DNA of 64,000 bases from Granulibacter bethesdensis (GTDB lineage: Bacteria > Pseudomonadota > Alphaproteobacteria > Acetobacterales > Acetobacteraceae): positions 2,243,501-2,307,500 of the forward strand of contig NZ_CP018194.1 in the NCBI RefSeq assembly GCF_001889545.1, given 5' to 3'. The notes beneath the pieces are model-generated. The model saw only the letters and a list, made by a program, of their open reading frames with translations, ran no database searches and was not told where the DNA came from. How positions within the stretch are numbered: the first letter of the stretch is position 1; every line of letters starts with the position of its first letter. Position numbers and translations under genes: made by a program. This document shows, piece by piece, positions 45,500 through 53,938 of the stretch.

Positions 45500-45835
45500 T
45501 TACTGAATGGCGGGCAAAGGGGCGCTGGCGGTGACAGGGGTTGCGAGAACGGCCTCCTGACGGCGCAGGGTCTCGCGCAGGGTTTCAAGCTGTTCCTCCA
45601 GCGCCTTGACCTGAGCTTCCGCCCGGCGGGCACGGCGACTCTGTCCCAGTGCGGAGAACCAGGTCAGCAAGCCACCGGCAATAAAAGCGATCGCCATCGC
45701 ACTGAGCACAGCAATGGAAAACGGCAGATCAGCCCCGTAATCGGTCGGCCATAAGCCAATATGAACCGTGGTGGTGTTCGAGAGCGTGAACAGCACCAGC
45801 AGGATCAGAAACGGCAAGGCGATCAACAGACGCAT
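45500..45835 (-). CDS. lapA: LapA-domain (DUF1049) small membrane protein
   Basis: A 111-residue inner-membrane protein. Two hydrophobic helices (residues 2-22 and about 41-62) are followed by a coiled coil (ALEEQLETLRETLRRQ). The segment ILLVLFTLSNTTTVHIGLWP is the LapA-domain signature. In E. coli LapA works with LapB in LPS assembly control, but the alphaproteobacterial proteins are little studied. ATG at 45835 directly follows a TTG that gives one more residue. It lies between ihfB and pyrF. Confidence 0.85.
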   Translation of the reverse strand: MRLLIALPFLILLVLFTLSNTTTVHIGLWPTDYGADLPFSIAVLSAMAIAFIAGGLLTWFSALGQSRRARRAEAQVKALEEQLETLRETLRRQEAVLATPVTASAPLPAIQ

Positions 45836-45885
45836 CAATTTTTTCCCGTCACGGATGGCTCGCGAAAGTCAGAAACAGGGGGCTC

Positions 45886-46209
45886 TCAGCCTCCGGAAAC
45901 GGCGTCGGCAGACCCGCCATTCTTGCGGGTACCGTTATTCACCCGCTCCCGCAGTTCTTTTCCGGCCTTGAAGAAAGGGACAACCTTTTCATCGACGGAA
46001 ACGGTTTCTCCGGTGCGCGGGTTGCGCCCCACCCGGGCATCCCGTCGCTTGATGGTAAAAGCGCCGAAGCCACGCAGCTCCACCCTCGCACCACGGGCAA
46101 GAGCATTGGAAATCTCTTCAAAAATCGTGGAGACGATGGTTTCCACATCGCGCTCCGTCAGATGCGGATTATCGGCCTTCAGGCTCGCGATCAGTTCCGA
46201 TTTGGTCAT
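45886..46209 (-). CDS. ihfB: Integration host factor subunit beta
   Basis: A 107-residue HU/IHF-family DNA-bending protein. The N-terminal helices [20 protein letters not shown] are followed by [20 protein letters not shown], the IHF-beta arm signature near residues 46-66, and [10 protein letters not shown], which inserts at the DNA minor groove. A slightly extended glycine-rich tail ([17 protein letters not shown]) follows. It pairs with IhfA from elsewhere. It lies downstream of sppA with a 65-base gap and before lapA. Confidence 0.94.
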   Translation of the reverse strand: MTKSELIASLKADNPHLTERDVETIVSTIFEEISNALARGARVELRGFGAFTIKRRDARVGRNPRTGETVSVDEKVVPFFKAGKELRERVNNGTRKNGGSADAVSGG

Positions 46210-46274
46210 GTCAGCTTCCCCTTGCCCGTTCGGAGATACCGAATCCCGCCAGCAGGTCCGGACCGATCACCGCA

Positions 46275-47225
46275 TTAAAGCCGAGGCTGCCAGAGCGCCC
46301 AGGCTCCGTCAATGCTAACACCTTGAGATAACTTGCTTTCTACAAAATTTTCCAGACTGCCCAGCCAGCCCCCGAACCAGCGCCTACTCAGACCGTCCGG
46401 CTCATGGAGCGGCCTGACCGGCAGGTCTTCCGCAACATGGCGTTCTTTCGCCAGCCAAAGCCTTGCCTCATGCTCGCCGCCGATCTGATCGACCAGCCCG
46501 AGCGCCAGCGCCTGCCGTCCGGTGTAAGGGCGCCCATCCGCCAAGGCGCGCACATGTTCCGGCGTCATATGCCGCCCCTGAGCAACCATGGTGACGAACT
46601 GGTCGTACATATCGTTGACGATCCCCTGAAGCATCTGCCTCCCTTCCGGGGAGAGCGGCGCGGTCAGGCTCGGCTGATCTTTCATCGGGCCGGAGACAAT
46701 GGTGTTGGACCCGACCCCCAGTTTTCCAAGCAGGCCGGACAATTCGGCGGATTGCATCAGCACACCAATGGAACCTGTCAAGGTCGCCTGCCGCGCGAAA
46801 ATCCGTGCCGATGGTGCCGCGATCATATAACCGGCCGAGGCCGCAACACTTTCCATGGTCGTCACCAGCGGCTTGCGCGCTGCCAGCCGTGCCAGCGCAT
46901 CGTGCAAGGCCTCACCCCCTGCCACAGTGCCACCAGGGCTGTTGATCTCCAGCAGCACCGCCTTCACCGAGGAATCATCTGCCGCATGGCTGATCGCCTC
47001 CAGCAAGGGGCGGTCATAGGTGATAATCCCGCTGATCCTGATCCGGGTGAGATGCGGCCCGGATGCCACCACATGGGATGCCCGCACCAGCGCCAGACCA
47101 CCCAGCACCAGCAGGCCAATCGCCACCAGCCTCCACAGCAGCAAACGCCGCTTCAGATGATGGCGGTCTATCAGCCAGTCCTGATCGGGGGGGACGGGCG
47201 GGCGGGAAGCAAGGTCAGATGTCAT
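46275..47225 (-). CDS. sppA: Signal peptide peptidase SppA (S49 family)
   Basis: A 316-residue inner-membrane protease of the short SppA type that degrades cleaved signal peptides. One transmembrane helix (LLLWRLVAIGLLVLGGLALV, about 27-46) precedes the periplasmic S49 domain. INSPGGTVAGGEALHDAL near 103 and the catalytic serine in AASAGYMIAAPSARIF near 133-148 are visible; TLTGSIGVLMQ follows. Translation may also start at TTG 47234, but ATG 47225 fits. It lies after rpsA beyond two hairpins. Confidence 0.92.
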   Translation of the reverse strand: MTSDLASRPPVPPDQDWLIDRHHLKRRLLLWRLVAIGLLVLGGLALVRASHVVASGPHLTRIRISGIITYDRPLLEAISHAADDSSVKAVLLEINSPGGTVAGGEALHDALARLAARKPLVTTMESVAASAGYMIAAPSARIFARQATLTGSIGVLMQSAELSGLLGKLGVGSNTIVSGPMKDQPSLTAPLSPEGRQMLQGIVNDMYDQFVTMVAQGRHMTPEHVRALADGRPYTGRQALALGLVDQIGGEHEARLWLAKERHVAEDLPVRPLHEPDGLSRRWFGGWLGSLENFVESKLSQGVSIDGAWALWQPRL

Positions 47226-47285
47226 AACCACCAAAATGGCGAAATCATAGCGCCAGCAAAAGGGGAATATGGTCGTTTTCAGACA

Positions 47286-47318
47286 ACAAAAAAGCCGGAG
47301 GCGTAACCCCCGGCTTTC
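47286..47318 (-). terminator. Rho-independent terminator after rpsA
   Basis: On the minus strand AAAGCCGG pairs with CCGGCTTT (47310-47317 and 47291-47298), followed by a T-run (the A-run at 47288-47293). The stem can extend inward past one mismatch. It lies directly downstream of rpsA and upstream of sppA. Confidence 0.82.
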
Positions 47319-47323
47319 AGGTT

Positions 47324-47351
47324 GTGTCCTGACCGGCGAAAGTCAGGACAC
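47324..47351. repeat. Second perfect stem-loop between rpsA and sppA
   Basis: GTGTCCTGAC (47324-47333) and GTCAGGACAC (47342-47351) form a perfect 10-base inverted repeat around an 8-base loop (CGGCGAAA). It lies between the rpsA stop and the T-run terminator, so the rpsA transcript ends in two tandem hairpins. Without its own T-run, it may protect the 3' end or slow polymerase. Confidence 0.65.
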
Positions 47352-47375
47352 TGTATCCATTATGGCCGAAGCCAA

Positions 47376-49091
47376 TCAGGCGTCGGTCTGCAGATTCCGG
47401 CGACGGATCGCGGCACCCAGGATATCGCCCAGGGACGCACCGCTGTCGGAGGAGCCGAACTCGGCGATCGCCGCCTTGTCTTCCTCGACTTCCTTGCCCT
47501 TGATGGTGAGCTGCAGCTTGCGGGCGGCACGGTCAACCGCGGTCACCTTCGCATCCACCTTCTCACCGACCGCAAAGCGGTCAGGACGCTGGTCGGCCTT
47601 GTCACGGGACAGTTCCGCACGACGGATGAAGCCGGACAGAACGTCGCCCACCTTCACTTCGATGCCGTTGGCCTGCACAGCCGTCACCACGCAGGTGACG
47701 ACATCACCGCGATGGACCGCATCCAGCTGACCGGCGGCGGGATCTTCATGCATCTGCTTGATGCCGAGGGAGATACGCTCTTTCTCCACATCCACATCCA
47801 GCACGCGGGCGCGCACGACCTGACCCTTCTCGTAGGCGGCCATGGCGGTTTCGCTCTGATCGTCCCAGGAGATATCGGACATGTGAACCATGCCGTCGAT
47901 ATCGGCGGTGATGCCGATGAACAGACCGAATTCGGTGATGTTCCGGATCTCGCCTTCCAACTCGGACCCGACCGGGTGCTGTTCCAGGAACTGCTCCCAC
48001 GGGTTGCCCTGCACCTGCTTCAGGCCCAGGGAGATGCGGCGCTTGGAGCTGTCCACATCCAGCACCACCACGTCGACTTCCTGCGAGGTCGCGACGATCT
48101 TGCCCGGATGGACGTTCTTCTTCGTCCAGGACATTTCGCTGACATGCACCAGGCCTTCGACGCCCGGTTCCAGTTCCACGAATGCGCCGTAATCGGTGAT
48201 GTTGGTCACGCGGCCGCTGTATTTCGCGCCCGGCGGATACTTCGCCGCCACACCTTCCCACGGATCGGCCTCAAGCTGCTTCATGCCCAGGCTGATACGC
48301 TGCGTGTCGGAATTGAAGCGGATCACCTGCACCTTCACGGTCTGGCCAATCTGCAGGGCCTCGCTGGGGTGATTGATGCGCTTCCAGGCAATGTCCGTGA
48401 CATGCAGCAGGCCATCGACGCCACCCAGATCCACGAACGCGCCGTAATCGGTGATGTTCTTCACCACGCCATCCAGAATCATGCCTTCCTTCAGGCCCTG
48501 GATCAGCTCGCTGCGCTGTTCGGCGCGAGTCTCTTCCAGCACCGCACGGCGGCTGACCACGATGTTACCGCGCGCGCGGTCCATCTTCAGGATCTGGAAC
48601 GGCTGCGGCGTGCCCATCAGCGGGCCGACATCGCGCACGGGGCGGATATCGACCTGGCTGCCCGGCAGGAACGCGACCGCGCCGCCGAGATCAACGGTGA
48701 AGCCACCCTTCACGCGACCATAGATCGTGCCCTGAACGCGCTGGGCGCTTTCGAAAGCCTTTTCCAGAGTGGTCCATGCTTCCTCGCGGCGAGCCTTCTC
48801 GCGCGACAGGACGATGGAACCGTCACGGTCCTCGTAACGCTCGACATACAGCTCGACAACATCGCCGGGCTTCACATCGGGCTTCTGACCCGGAGGGCCG
48901 AATTCTTTCAGGGCGACGCGGCCTTCAGACTTCAGGCCCACATCGACGATCACATATTCGGGGTCGATGCGCAGCACGCGGCCGCTGACGACGGAGCCAT
49001 CAAAGCCGCTGTCACGGCCCAGGGTCTCGTCGAGCAGGGCGGCGAAATCCTCGTCACCCTGTTGTTGGATAGCAGTGGCGGAAGATGCCAT
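47376..49091 (-). CDS. rpsA: 30S ribosomal protein S1
   Basis: A 571-residue ribosomal protein with six S1 OB-fold repeats, about residues 30-100, 115-180, 200-268, 285-355, 372-442 and 460-530. Recurrent segments such as NITDYGAFVDLGGVDGLLH, NITDYGAFVELEPGVEGLVH and NITEFGLFIGITADIDGMVH are clear. S1 binds mRNA leaders and aids initiation on the 30S subunit. The gene follows cmk after 254 bases. No Shine-Dalgarno is seen before the ATG; a hairpin ends 15 bases upstream. A strong terminator follows. Confidence 0.97.
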   Translation of the reverse strand: MASSATAIQQQGDEDFAALLDETLGRDSGFDGSVVSGRVLRIDPEYVIVDVGLKSEGRVALKEFGPPGQKPDVKPGDVVELYVERYEDRDGSIVLSREKARREEAWTTLEKAFESAQRVQGTIYGRVKGGFTVDLGGAVAFLPGSQVDIRPVRDVGPLMGTPQPFQILKMDRARGNIVVSRRAVLEETRAEQRSELIQGLKEGMILDGVVKNITDYGAFVDLGGVDGLLHVTDIAWKRINHPSEALQIGQTVKVQVIRFNSDTQRISLGMKQLEADPWEGVAAKYPPGAKYSGRVTNITDYGAFVELEPGVEGLVHVSEMSWTKKNVHPGKIVATSQEVDVVVLDVDSSKRRISLGLKQVQGNPWEQFLEQHPVGSELEGEIRNITEFGLFIGITADIDGMVHMSDISWDDQSETAMAAYEKGQVVRARVLDVDVEKERISLGIKQMHEDPAAGQLDAVHRGDVVTCVVTAVQANGIEVKVGDVLSGFIRRAELSRDKADQRPDRFAVGEKVDAKVTAVDRAARKLQLTIKGKEVEEDKAAIAEFGSSDSGASLGDILGAAIRRRNLQTDA

Positions 49092-49106
49092 GTGGGAAAA
49101 CTATGT

Positions 49107-49137
49107 CCTTGAACTGACAGCCCGCAGGCTATCAAGG
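49107..49137 (-). promoter_or_regulatory. Hairpin in the rpsA leader (candidate S1 autoregulatory structure)
   Basis: In the rpsA mRNA, CCTTGA (49132-49137) pairs with TCAAGG (49107-49112), and an inner AGCC/GGCT pair (49119-49122 and 49127-49130) closes a CGCA-type tetraloop, with an asymmetric internal loop. The hairpin ends 15 bases before the rpsA ATG. No Shine-Dalgarno lies between them. Leader hairpins without SD are known for autoregulated S1 in gammaproteobacteria; extension to this gene is inference. Confidence 0.5.
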
Positions 49138-49345
49138 AAGGCGCTACACCACCGGGCGCGGATTACGCGTCGGGGATCACGGCTTGCCGGACCTTGCACA
49201 CGCGATCATCGCGCGTCCCGGTTTCCGCGGCGGGACAGGTCGGGCCATGGCGGAAATCAGCCGGCAACAACGCCCACTGATGCCCGCAAGTCAAGGAAAT
49301 TCCGCCTCCGCTGCCCCGACTCCCATGCAGGGGAGACAGCCGGTT
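49138..49345. other. Non-coding spacer between cmk and the rpsA leader hairpin
   Basis: These 208 bases are GC-rich and hold no credible gene on either strand; open frames that cross them are antisense shadows of cmk. The spacer probably contains the rpsA promoter or the rest of its leader. I see no clear promoter elements and no other structure of note. Confidence 0.5.
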
Positions 49346-49975
49346 TTATCGCGGCCATTTCCGGAGGACGATCTGCTCCGCCCGTTGAAACGCCTGATCG
49401 GCGTCCAGATGGGTGGTGTCCAGCACCTCCGCATCCTCTGCCGGACGCAAGGGGGCGATGTCGCGGGCCGCATCCCGCTCATCCCGGGCCTGCATCTCGG
49501 CCCGCAGCGCCTGTTCTTCCACCGCTACGCCCCGGTTGCGCAACTCCAGCAGGCGACGTTGCAGACGCGCTTCGGCGCTGGCGGTGACGAACAGCTTCAC
49601 CGGCGCATCGGGACACACGACCGTGCCGATATCGCGCCCATCCAGCACCGCCCCTTCCCGCGCCGCGAAATCACGCTGGAAATCCAGCAGCGCCGCCCGT
49701 ACAGCCGGATCGGCAGCGACCAGACTGGCAGCACGGTCTACCTCCGGCACCCTCAGATCGCCGCGCTGCACTGTCTCCGGCACCAGAACCGATACCGCCC
49801 GCGCCGCATCGGCAGTGCTGGCCGGATCACCGCCCGCATCCAGCACCAGCCGCCCCACCGCGCGATAGAGCAAGCCTGTATCCAGATGCGGCAATCCGAA
49901 AGCCAATGCCAATCGACGCGCCAACGTGCCCTTGCCTGCCGCAGCCGGACCATCCACCGCGATAATCAGGCTCAC
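49346..49975 (-). CDS. cmk: Cytidylate kinase Cmk
   Basis: A 209-residue nucleoside monophosphate kinase that phosphorylates CMP and dCMP. The P-loop is [19 protein letters not shown] near residues 5-23. The [14 protein letters not shown] segment near 35 and [13 protein letters not shown] near 97-109 match the family. The start is GTG at 49973-49975, overlapping the aroA stop as GTGA. The aroA-cmk-rpsA order is typical for proteobacteria. Confidence 0.95.
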   Translation of the reverse strand: MSLIIAVDGPAAAGKGTLARRLALAFGLPHLDTGLLYRAVGRLVLDAGGDPASTADAARAVSVLVPETVQRGDLRVPEVDRAASLVAADPAVRAALLDFQRDFAAREGAVLDGRDIGTVVCPDAPVKLFVTASAEARLQRRLLELRNRGVAVEEQALRAEMQARDERDAARDIAPLRPAEDAEVLDTTHLDADQAFQRAEQIVLRKWPR

Positions 49976-51330
49976 GAGAAATCCGCTCCCAGCCCGGTCA
50001 TCAGCGTGGCGAAACCGGGGAAAGACGTGTCGATGAAGGCTGCGTCATCAGCCGTCACCGGGGCCTGCGTGGTCAGGCCCAGCACCAGCGCAGACATGGC
50101 CAGCCGATGATCCATATGCGTGGTGACCAGCCCGCCCCCCGGCGGCGGACCACCACACCCGATGACGATCAGATCATCGCCCTCGATCTTCACCTGCACA
50201 CCATTCACCGACAGCAGCGCCGCCGTCGCCGCCAGCCGGTCACTCTCCTTGACCCGCAGCTCTGCCAGACCGCGCATACGCGTGGTGCCGGAGGCCACCG
50301 CCGCCGCAACCGAGAGAATGGGGAATTCGTCGATCATGCTCGGCGCACGCTCCGGCGGCACCTCCCCCCCATGCAGGGCGGACGCCCGGACGGTGATGTC
50401 GCCGACCGGCTCCCCCCCCTCGATCCGGCGATTGGCGATGGTCAGCGCAGCCCCCATCTCCACCAGCGTATCGAACAGCCCGGTGCGCAGCGGGTTGAGG
50501 CCCACCCCGGCCAGAGTGATCTCCGATCCCGGCACCAGCAAGGCCGCCACCAGCGGAAAAGCCGCCGAGGACGGATCGGCAGGCACCACGATATCGGCAG
50601 CCCGTAATTCCGGCTGTCCCTGCAGGCGGACGATACGGCCTGCACCATCCCCGGTCGGCTCCACCTGCACATTCGCACCAAAATGGCGCAGCATATTCTC
50701 GCTGTGATCACGGGTGGCATGCGGTTCTTCCACCACCGTCTCCCCGCGTGTATTCAGCCCGGCCAGCAGAATGGCCGACTTCACCTGGGCAGAGGCGACC
50801 GGCAGACGGTAATGCAGCGGCAGAGCCTCGCCCGTGCCACGCACCGCCATCGGCAACCGGCCGCCGGAGCGGGTGTGAAAACCGGCCCCGCAAGCCGCAA
50901 GCGGATCAGTCACCCGGCGCATCGGGCGTTTACGCAGGCTGGCATCGCCCGTCATCACCGCAAACAGATCATGACTGGCCAGCACACCGGTCAGCAGCCG
51001 CGCCGCCGTTCCCGAATTGCCCATATCCAGCACATCCGCAGGCTCGGTCAGGCCGCCAATGCCGCGACCGGCGACGCGCCATGAACCGGGCGCATCCCGC
51101 ACCACCTCAGCCCCCAACGCCCGCATGGCGGCAGCCGTGCGCAGCACGTCCTCACCTTCCAGCAGGCCGGATATACGCGTCTCCCCGACCGCCAGCGCGC
51201 CGATCATCAATGCGCGATGGCTGATGGATTTATCCCCGGGAACCCGGACCGGATGATCAGCCCGCAACCCGGCGGCAGGGCGGCGGCTGGTGACGGGGCA
51301 GGAGGCCCCTTCGCTGTGATTTTCGCTCAT
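49972..51330 (-). CDS. aroA: 3-phosphoshikimate 1-carboxyvinyltransferase (EPSP synthase) AroA
   Basis: A 452-residue EPSP synthase that joins PEP to shikimate-3-phosphate in the chorismate pathway. [20 protein letters not shown] near residues 30-49 and [14 protein letters not shown] near 105 hold the substrate sites. The segment [14 protein letters not shown] with alanine after GTA differs from the E. coli NAGTAMRPL form and matches class II EPSP synthases, which are less sensitive to glyphosate; this is family knowledge. The gene heads the aroA-cmk-rpsA run and is divergent from the TIGR02300-type gene. Confidence 0.95.
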   Translation of the reverse strand: MSENHSEGASCPVTSRRPAAGLRADHPVRVPGDKSISHRALMIGALAVGETRISGLLEGEDVLRTAAAMRALGAEVVRDAPGSWRVAGRGIGGLTEPADVLDMGNSGTAARLLTGVLASHDLFAVMTGDASLRKRPMRRVTDPLAACGAGFHTRSGGRLPMAVRGTGEALPLHYRLPVASAQVKSAILLAGLNTRGETVVEEPHATRDHSENMLRHFGANVQVEPTGDGAGRIVRLQGQPELRAADIVVPADPSSAAFPLVAALLVPGSEITLAGVGLNPLRTGLFDTLVEMGAALTIANRRIEGGEPVGDITVRASALHGGEVPPERAPSMIDEFPILSVAAAVASGTTRMRGLAELRVKESDRLAATAALLSVNGVQVKIEGDDLIVIGCGGPPPGGGLVTTHMDHRLAMSALVLGLTTQAPVTADDAAFIDTSFPGFATLMTGLGADFS

Positions 51331-51451
51331 CCCTGCGCGATAGCATGACAGAACGGTTTGACAGAAGGGCGAAGCGGTGGCATGGGGCGCGCCCTGTCCT
51401 GCGCGTCAGCCCAATTTTATCCCTCCCCACGATCACGAGGCCGCATTTCCC

Positions 51452-51772
51452 ATGGTAAAACCCGAACTTGGCACCAAGCGGGTCTGCGTTTCATGCGGAA
51501 CCCGTTTCTACGATCTGCTGAAATCCCCCGCCATCTGCCCGAAATGCGGCGCAGAACAGCCGCTGGATCAGCCCCGCCCCCGCCGCGTGCCAGGTGCGCT
51601 GCTGGATGACAAACCCAAGAAAATCGGGGTTGTTGACGATGCCGATACAGATGCCGTCGATGCCGACGACACTGACGAGGATGTGCTGGAGGATACCTCC
51701 GACCTCGAAGACGGCGACGATGACACCATCGAAGTGGAAGTCGAGACCGACGGCAACGACGACGAGCACTGA
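51452..51772 (+). CDS. TIGR02300-type conserved alphaproteobacterial protein
   Basis: A 106-residue protein of unknown function. The N-terminal half is a zinc ribbon with paired cysteines (CVSCGTRFYDLLKSPAICPK, residues 12-31). The C-terminal half is a very acidic, probably disordered tail rich in Asp and Glu. The FYDL(N/L)K segment and zinc ribbon match the TIGR02300 family found near aroA in alphaproteobacteria. A role in RNA or protein contacts is only a guess. The start at 51452 gives the family N-terminus MVKPELGTKR. A strong terminator follows. Confidence 0.9.
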   Translation: MVKPELGTKRVCVSCGTRFYDLLKSPAICPKCGAEQPLDQPRPRRVPGALLDDKPKKIGVVDDADTDAVDADDTDEDVLEDTSDLEDGDDDTIEVEVETDGNDDEH

Positions 51773-51801
51773 TCAGCGCCCGTCTGATAAATTCAGTATG
51801 A

Positions 51802-51829
51802 AAAAAGGGGGCCAGATGGCCCCCTTTTT
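51802..51829. terminator. Bidirectional rho-independent terminator
   Basis: AAAAAGGGGGCC (51802-51813) pairs perfectly with GGCCCCCTTTTT (51818-51829) around the loop AGAT. The A and T runs make it work in both directions. It lies between the convergent TIGR02300-type gene (+) and the SRPBCC gene (-). Confidence 0.9.
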
Positions 51830-51859
51830 GATAAGCTGACTGCCGGAATATCAGACTTT

Positions 51860-52378
51860 TCAGCCTTCTGCCTTCTGCTTCAGTGCAATCAGACCCGCAT
51901 CATATACCCCGGTCACGGCTGCGATCGCATCCTCGTCTCCCTGTCCGGCTGGCAGGGTGTCGAACGGCGACAGGCGGGTGAAAAATCCCTGCCATACGAT
52001 TCGCGCTCCGGCCCCGGCTGCCTCGACCGTGATGGTCGAACGGTAGTCGCCCGCAGGCACGATCTGCGTATTTTCTGCATCTGGTGTGAATTTGTAACTG
52101 TAGCTGCGGGCAGCCGCGTTATACGCTGTCAGCTCTTCCGTGATTTTAGGGCCACCAAGATCCAGCACCCGGATCGAGCCGGGGTTGTTACCCCGGTCAG
52201 CACTGCTGGACTTCACCAGCGGCAGCCAGGTGATGTCCCCGAATTCAGAGATGATTTCCCACACCGCATCCGCCGGCGCGGCAATGTCGATCGTTTTGGT
52301 GAGCGTGAGGGGCTTCGGCCCGGTCTGGCCCCCTTCCCCTGCAGGGGTATAAACGGCACCCGGGAACAGTTCTTTCAT
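51860..52378 (-). CDS. SRPBCC-family (START-like) protein
   Basis: A 172-residue single-domain protein of the polyketide cyclase/START-like superfamily, which binds hydrophobic ligands in a helix-grip fold. The early segment TLTKTIDIAAPADAVWEIIS, followed by FGDITWLPLVKSS, is typical; the C-terminal helix is AAVTGVYDAGLIALKQK. The ligand and role are unknown. ATG 52378 is preferred, with AGGA a few bases upstream; an open frame to 52480 adds a serine-rich extension. There is no signal peptide in the shorter form. Confidence 0.78.
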   Translation of the reverse strand: MKELFPGAVYTPAGEGGQTGPKPLTLTKTIDIAAPADAVWEIISEFGDITWLPLVKSSSADRGNNPGSIRVLDLGGPKITEELTAYNAAARSYSYKFTPDAENTQIVPAGDYRSTITVEAAGAGARIVWQGFFTRLSPFDTLPAGQGDEDAIAAVTGVYDAGLIALKQKAEG

Positions 52379-52598
52379 TGATGCTGTCCTGTTTGATTGT
52401 CCCTCGCCGGAAGAGATCGCCCCCGGCGCACTGCGTAGCAGGCCATTGATCGCGGTCGAAGACAATATTGCGCCGCCCATATCTTTTCGAACCGGAGCGG
52501 TCTCTGTTTTTCTGCCATCAGGATACCGTAATAGAGCCCCTATGCGTTAAAAAATGGAACGGAAGCCACGGCTTCGCCAAAATGAGGAGAAGGATGGA

Positions 52599-53081
52599 AT
52601 GTCCCGCCAGCCGCTTTTACAGTCCCTGGGCCTGCTTGCTGTCACTGCGCTATGCGCCTGCACCGTCTCTCCGCCGGAAGGACCAAGTATTGCCGCCCTG
52701 CCCGGCAAGGGAAAAACGCTGGAGCAGTTCCAGAATGACGATATGACATGCCGCTATTACGCCTCTCAGCGGAACGGCTTCGTCTCCCCACAAAAGGGCG
52801 CCGCCAACAGCGCCGTCGGCACGGCCGCCATTGGCACGGCGCTGGGAGCAGCGACCGGTGCATTGATTGGTGTGGCCGCAGGCAATGCCGGTATGGGGGC
52901 TGCAATCGGCGCAGGAGCGGGCCTTGCGGGAGGAGGTCTGCTCGGCAGTTCGAATGCGCGGCAGTCCTCGGCCTCGCTACAGCAGAATTACGACATGAAT
53001 TACGGGCAATGCATGATTGCCCGCGGCAATACATTCCCGCCCCAGCCAAGGATGCAGATGGCACCCGCCTATACTTATTGA
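52599..53081 (+). CDS. Glycine-zipper lipoprotein, unknown function
   Basis: A 160-residue small envelope protein. The N-terminus MSRQPLLQSLGLLAVTALCA ends in a lipobox-like cysteine (LCAC), so it is probably an outer-membrane lipoprotein. The middle (about 83-125) is a glycine-zipper run with repeated GxxxG/GAAxGA patterns (AIGTALGAATGALIGVAAG), as in YMGG-like proteins that insert in membranes. A conserved-looking YGQCMIARG precedes the end. AGGAGAAGG lies before the ATG at 52599. The neighbouring copper genes are on the other strand. Confidence 0.75.
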   Translation: MSRQPLLQSLGLLAVTALCACTVSPPEGPSIAALPGKGKTLEQFQNDDMTCRYYASQRNGFVSPQKGAANSAVGTAAIGTALGAATGALIGVAAGNAGMGAAIGAGAGLAGGGLLGSSNARQSSASLQQNYDMNYGQCMIARGNTFPPQPRMQMAPAYTY

Positions 53082-53152
53082 GCAGTGGAACAGGCCAAGG
53101 GGGGACACAGGGGGGGAGAACGCAGGGGGCCATCCAGATCAGCCCCCCACGA

Positions 53153-53938
53153 TCAGAACCAGAGACGCAGACCAAACAGGAATCGCACGCTGTCCGCAGC
53201 CTGTCCCTGCTGCTGCTGGAATGTCCCGGTGCGCCCGAAAGCCTCCTGATACACTACCCCCAGATACGGGGCAAAAGTGCGGGCAAATTCGTATCGCAGC
53301 CTGACCCCGGCCTCCAGATTCGACACCCCGGCCCCCAGCCCCCGCGCAGGGTCGGACTGACCATACCAGTTCGTCTCCATACGGGGCTGGAGGATCAGCC
53401 GGTTGGTGAGCAGAAGGTCGTAGGAGGCCTCCACCCGCGCCGCGACTCGGCCATCTGTCCCCAGATAGGCTGTAGCCTCCAGATCGAAGAAATACAGGGT
53501 CAGTCCCTGCACCCCGAAAGCGGCCCATTGCCGCGTCGGACCGTTATCAAGATCGATCCGCCATCCCGCCTGCCAGTCGAAATAGGCCGAAAAAGGGCGA
53601 TCATACAGCACCTCATGCCGCGCATCCTGAAAACCGCCACCTTTGCCGACCGTCCCTTCCGATTTCAGCCAGAGCTTGTTCTCATCCGTGCCGAGCCAGG
53701 CTTCCCCCTCATAGGTGAAAACCTGATTCGTACCGGCCATACGATGCTCAGCCTGTTCCAGCAGGGCATGGAGATAGACCTGATCATCCATCGCCGGCAT
53801 CGGCCCGCCCGGCAAGTAGACAGGGCCATCCCTGCCCGTAGCCTGCATTTCCATCCCCGCCCCGGCTGCCGTTCCACCTGTGAGCAGAATCAGTGACAGC
53901 AACAGCACTGCATGAGGGATACGCCTCAGGCCGTTCAT
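53153..53938 (-). CDS. copB: Copper resistance protein CopB (outer membrane)
   Basis: A 261-residue CopB-family protein. A signal peptide (HAVLLLSLILLTGGTAAGAG) is followed by a short Met-rich stretch, then alternating amphipathic beta-strands (FTYEGEAWLGTDENKLWLKS, FFDLEATAYLGTDGRVAARV) typical of an outer-membrane barrel. It ends in an aromatic residue (FLFGLRLWF), the barrel-assembly signal. It confers copper tolerance with CopA, perhaps by binding or efflux. The start overlaps the copA stop (ATGA), so the two are coupled. An open frame to 54004 overlaps copA. Confidence 0.9.
   Translation of the reverse strand: MNGLRRIPHAVLLLSLILLTGGTAAGAGMEMQATGRDGPVYLPGGPMPAMDDQVYLHALLEQAEHRMAGTNQVFTYEGEAWLGTDENKLWLKSEGTVGKGGGFQDARHEVLYDRPFSAYFDWQAGWRIDLDNGPTRQWAAFGVQGLTLYFFDLEATAYLGTDGRVAARVEASYDLLLTNRLILQPRMETNWYGQSDPARGLGAGVSNLEAGVRLRYEFARTFAPYLGVVYQEAFGRTGTFQQQQGQAADSVRFLFGLRLWF

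Noticed and set aside
47322-49112. Long plus-strand open frame opposite rpsA (596 codons)
   Set aside because: It is antisense to the well-supported six-repeat S1 gene, and its His/Asp-rich translation is the reverse-strand image of the S1 repeats, a usual effect in GC-rich DNA.
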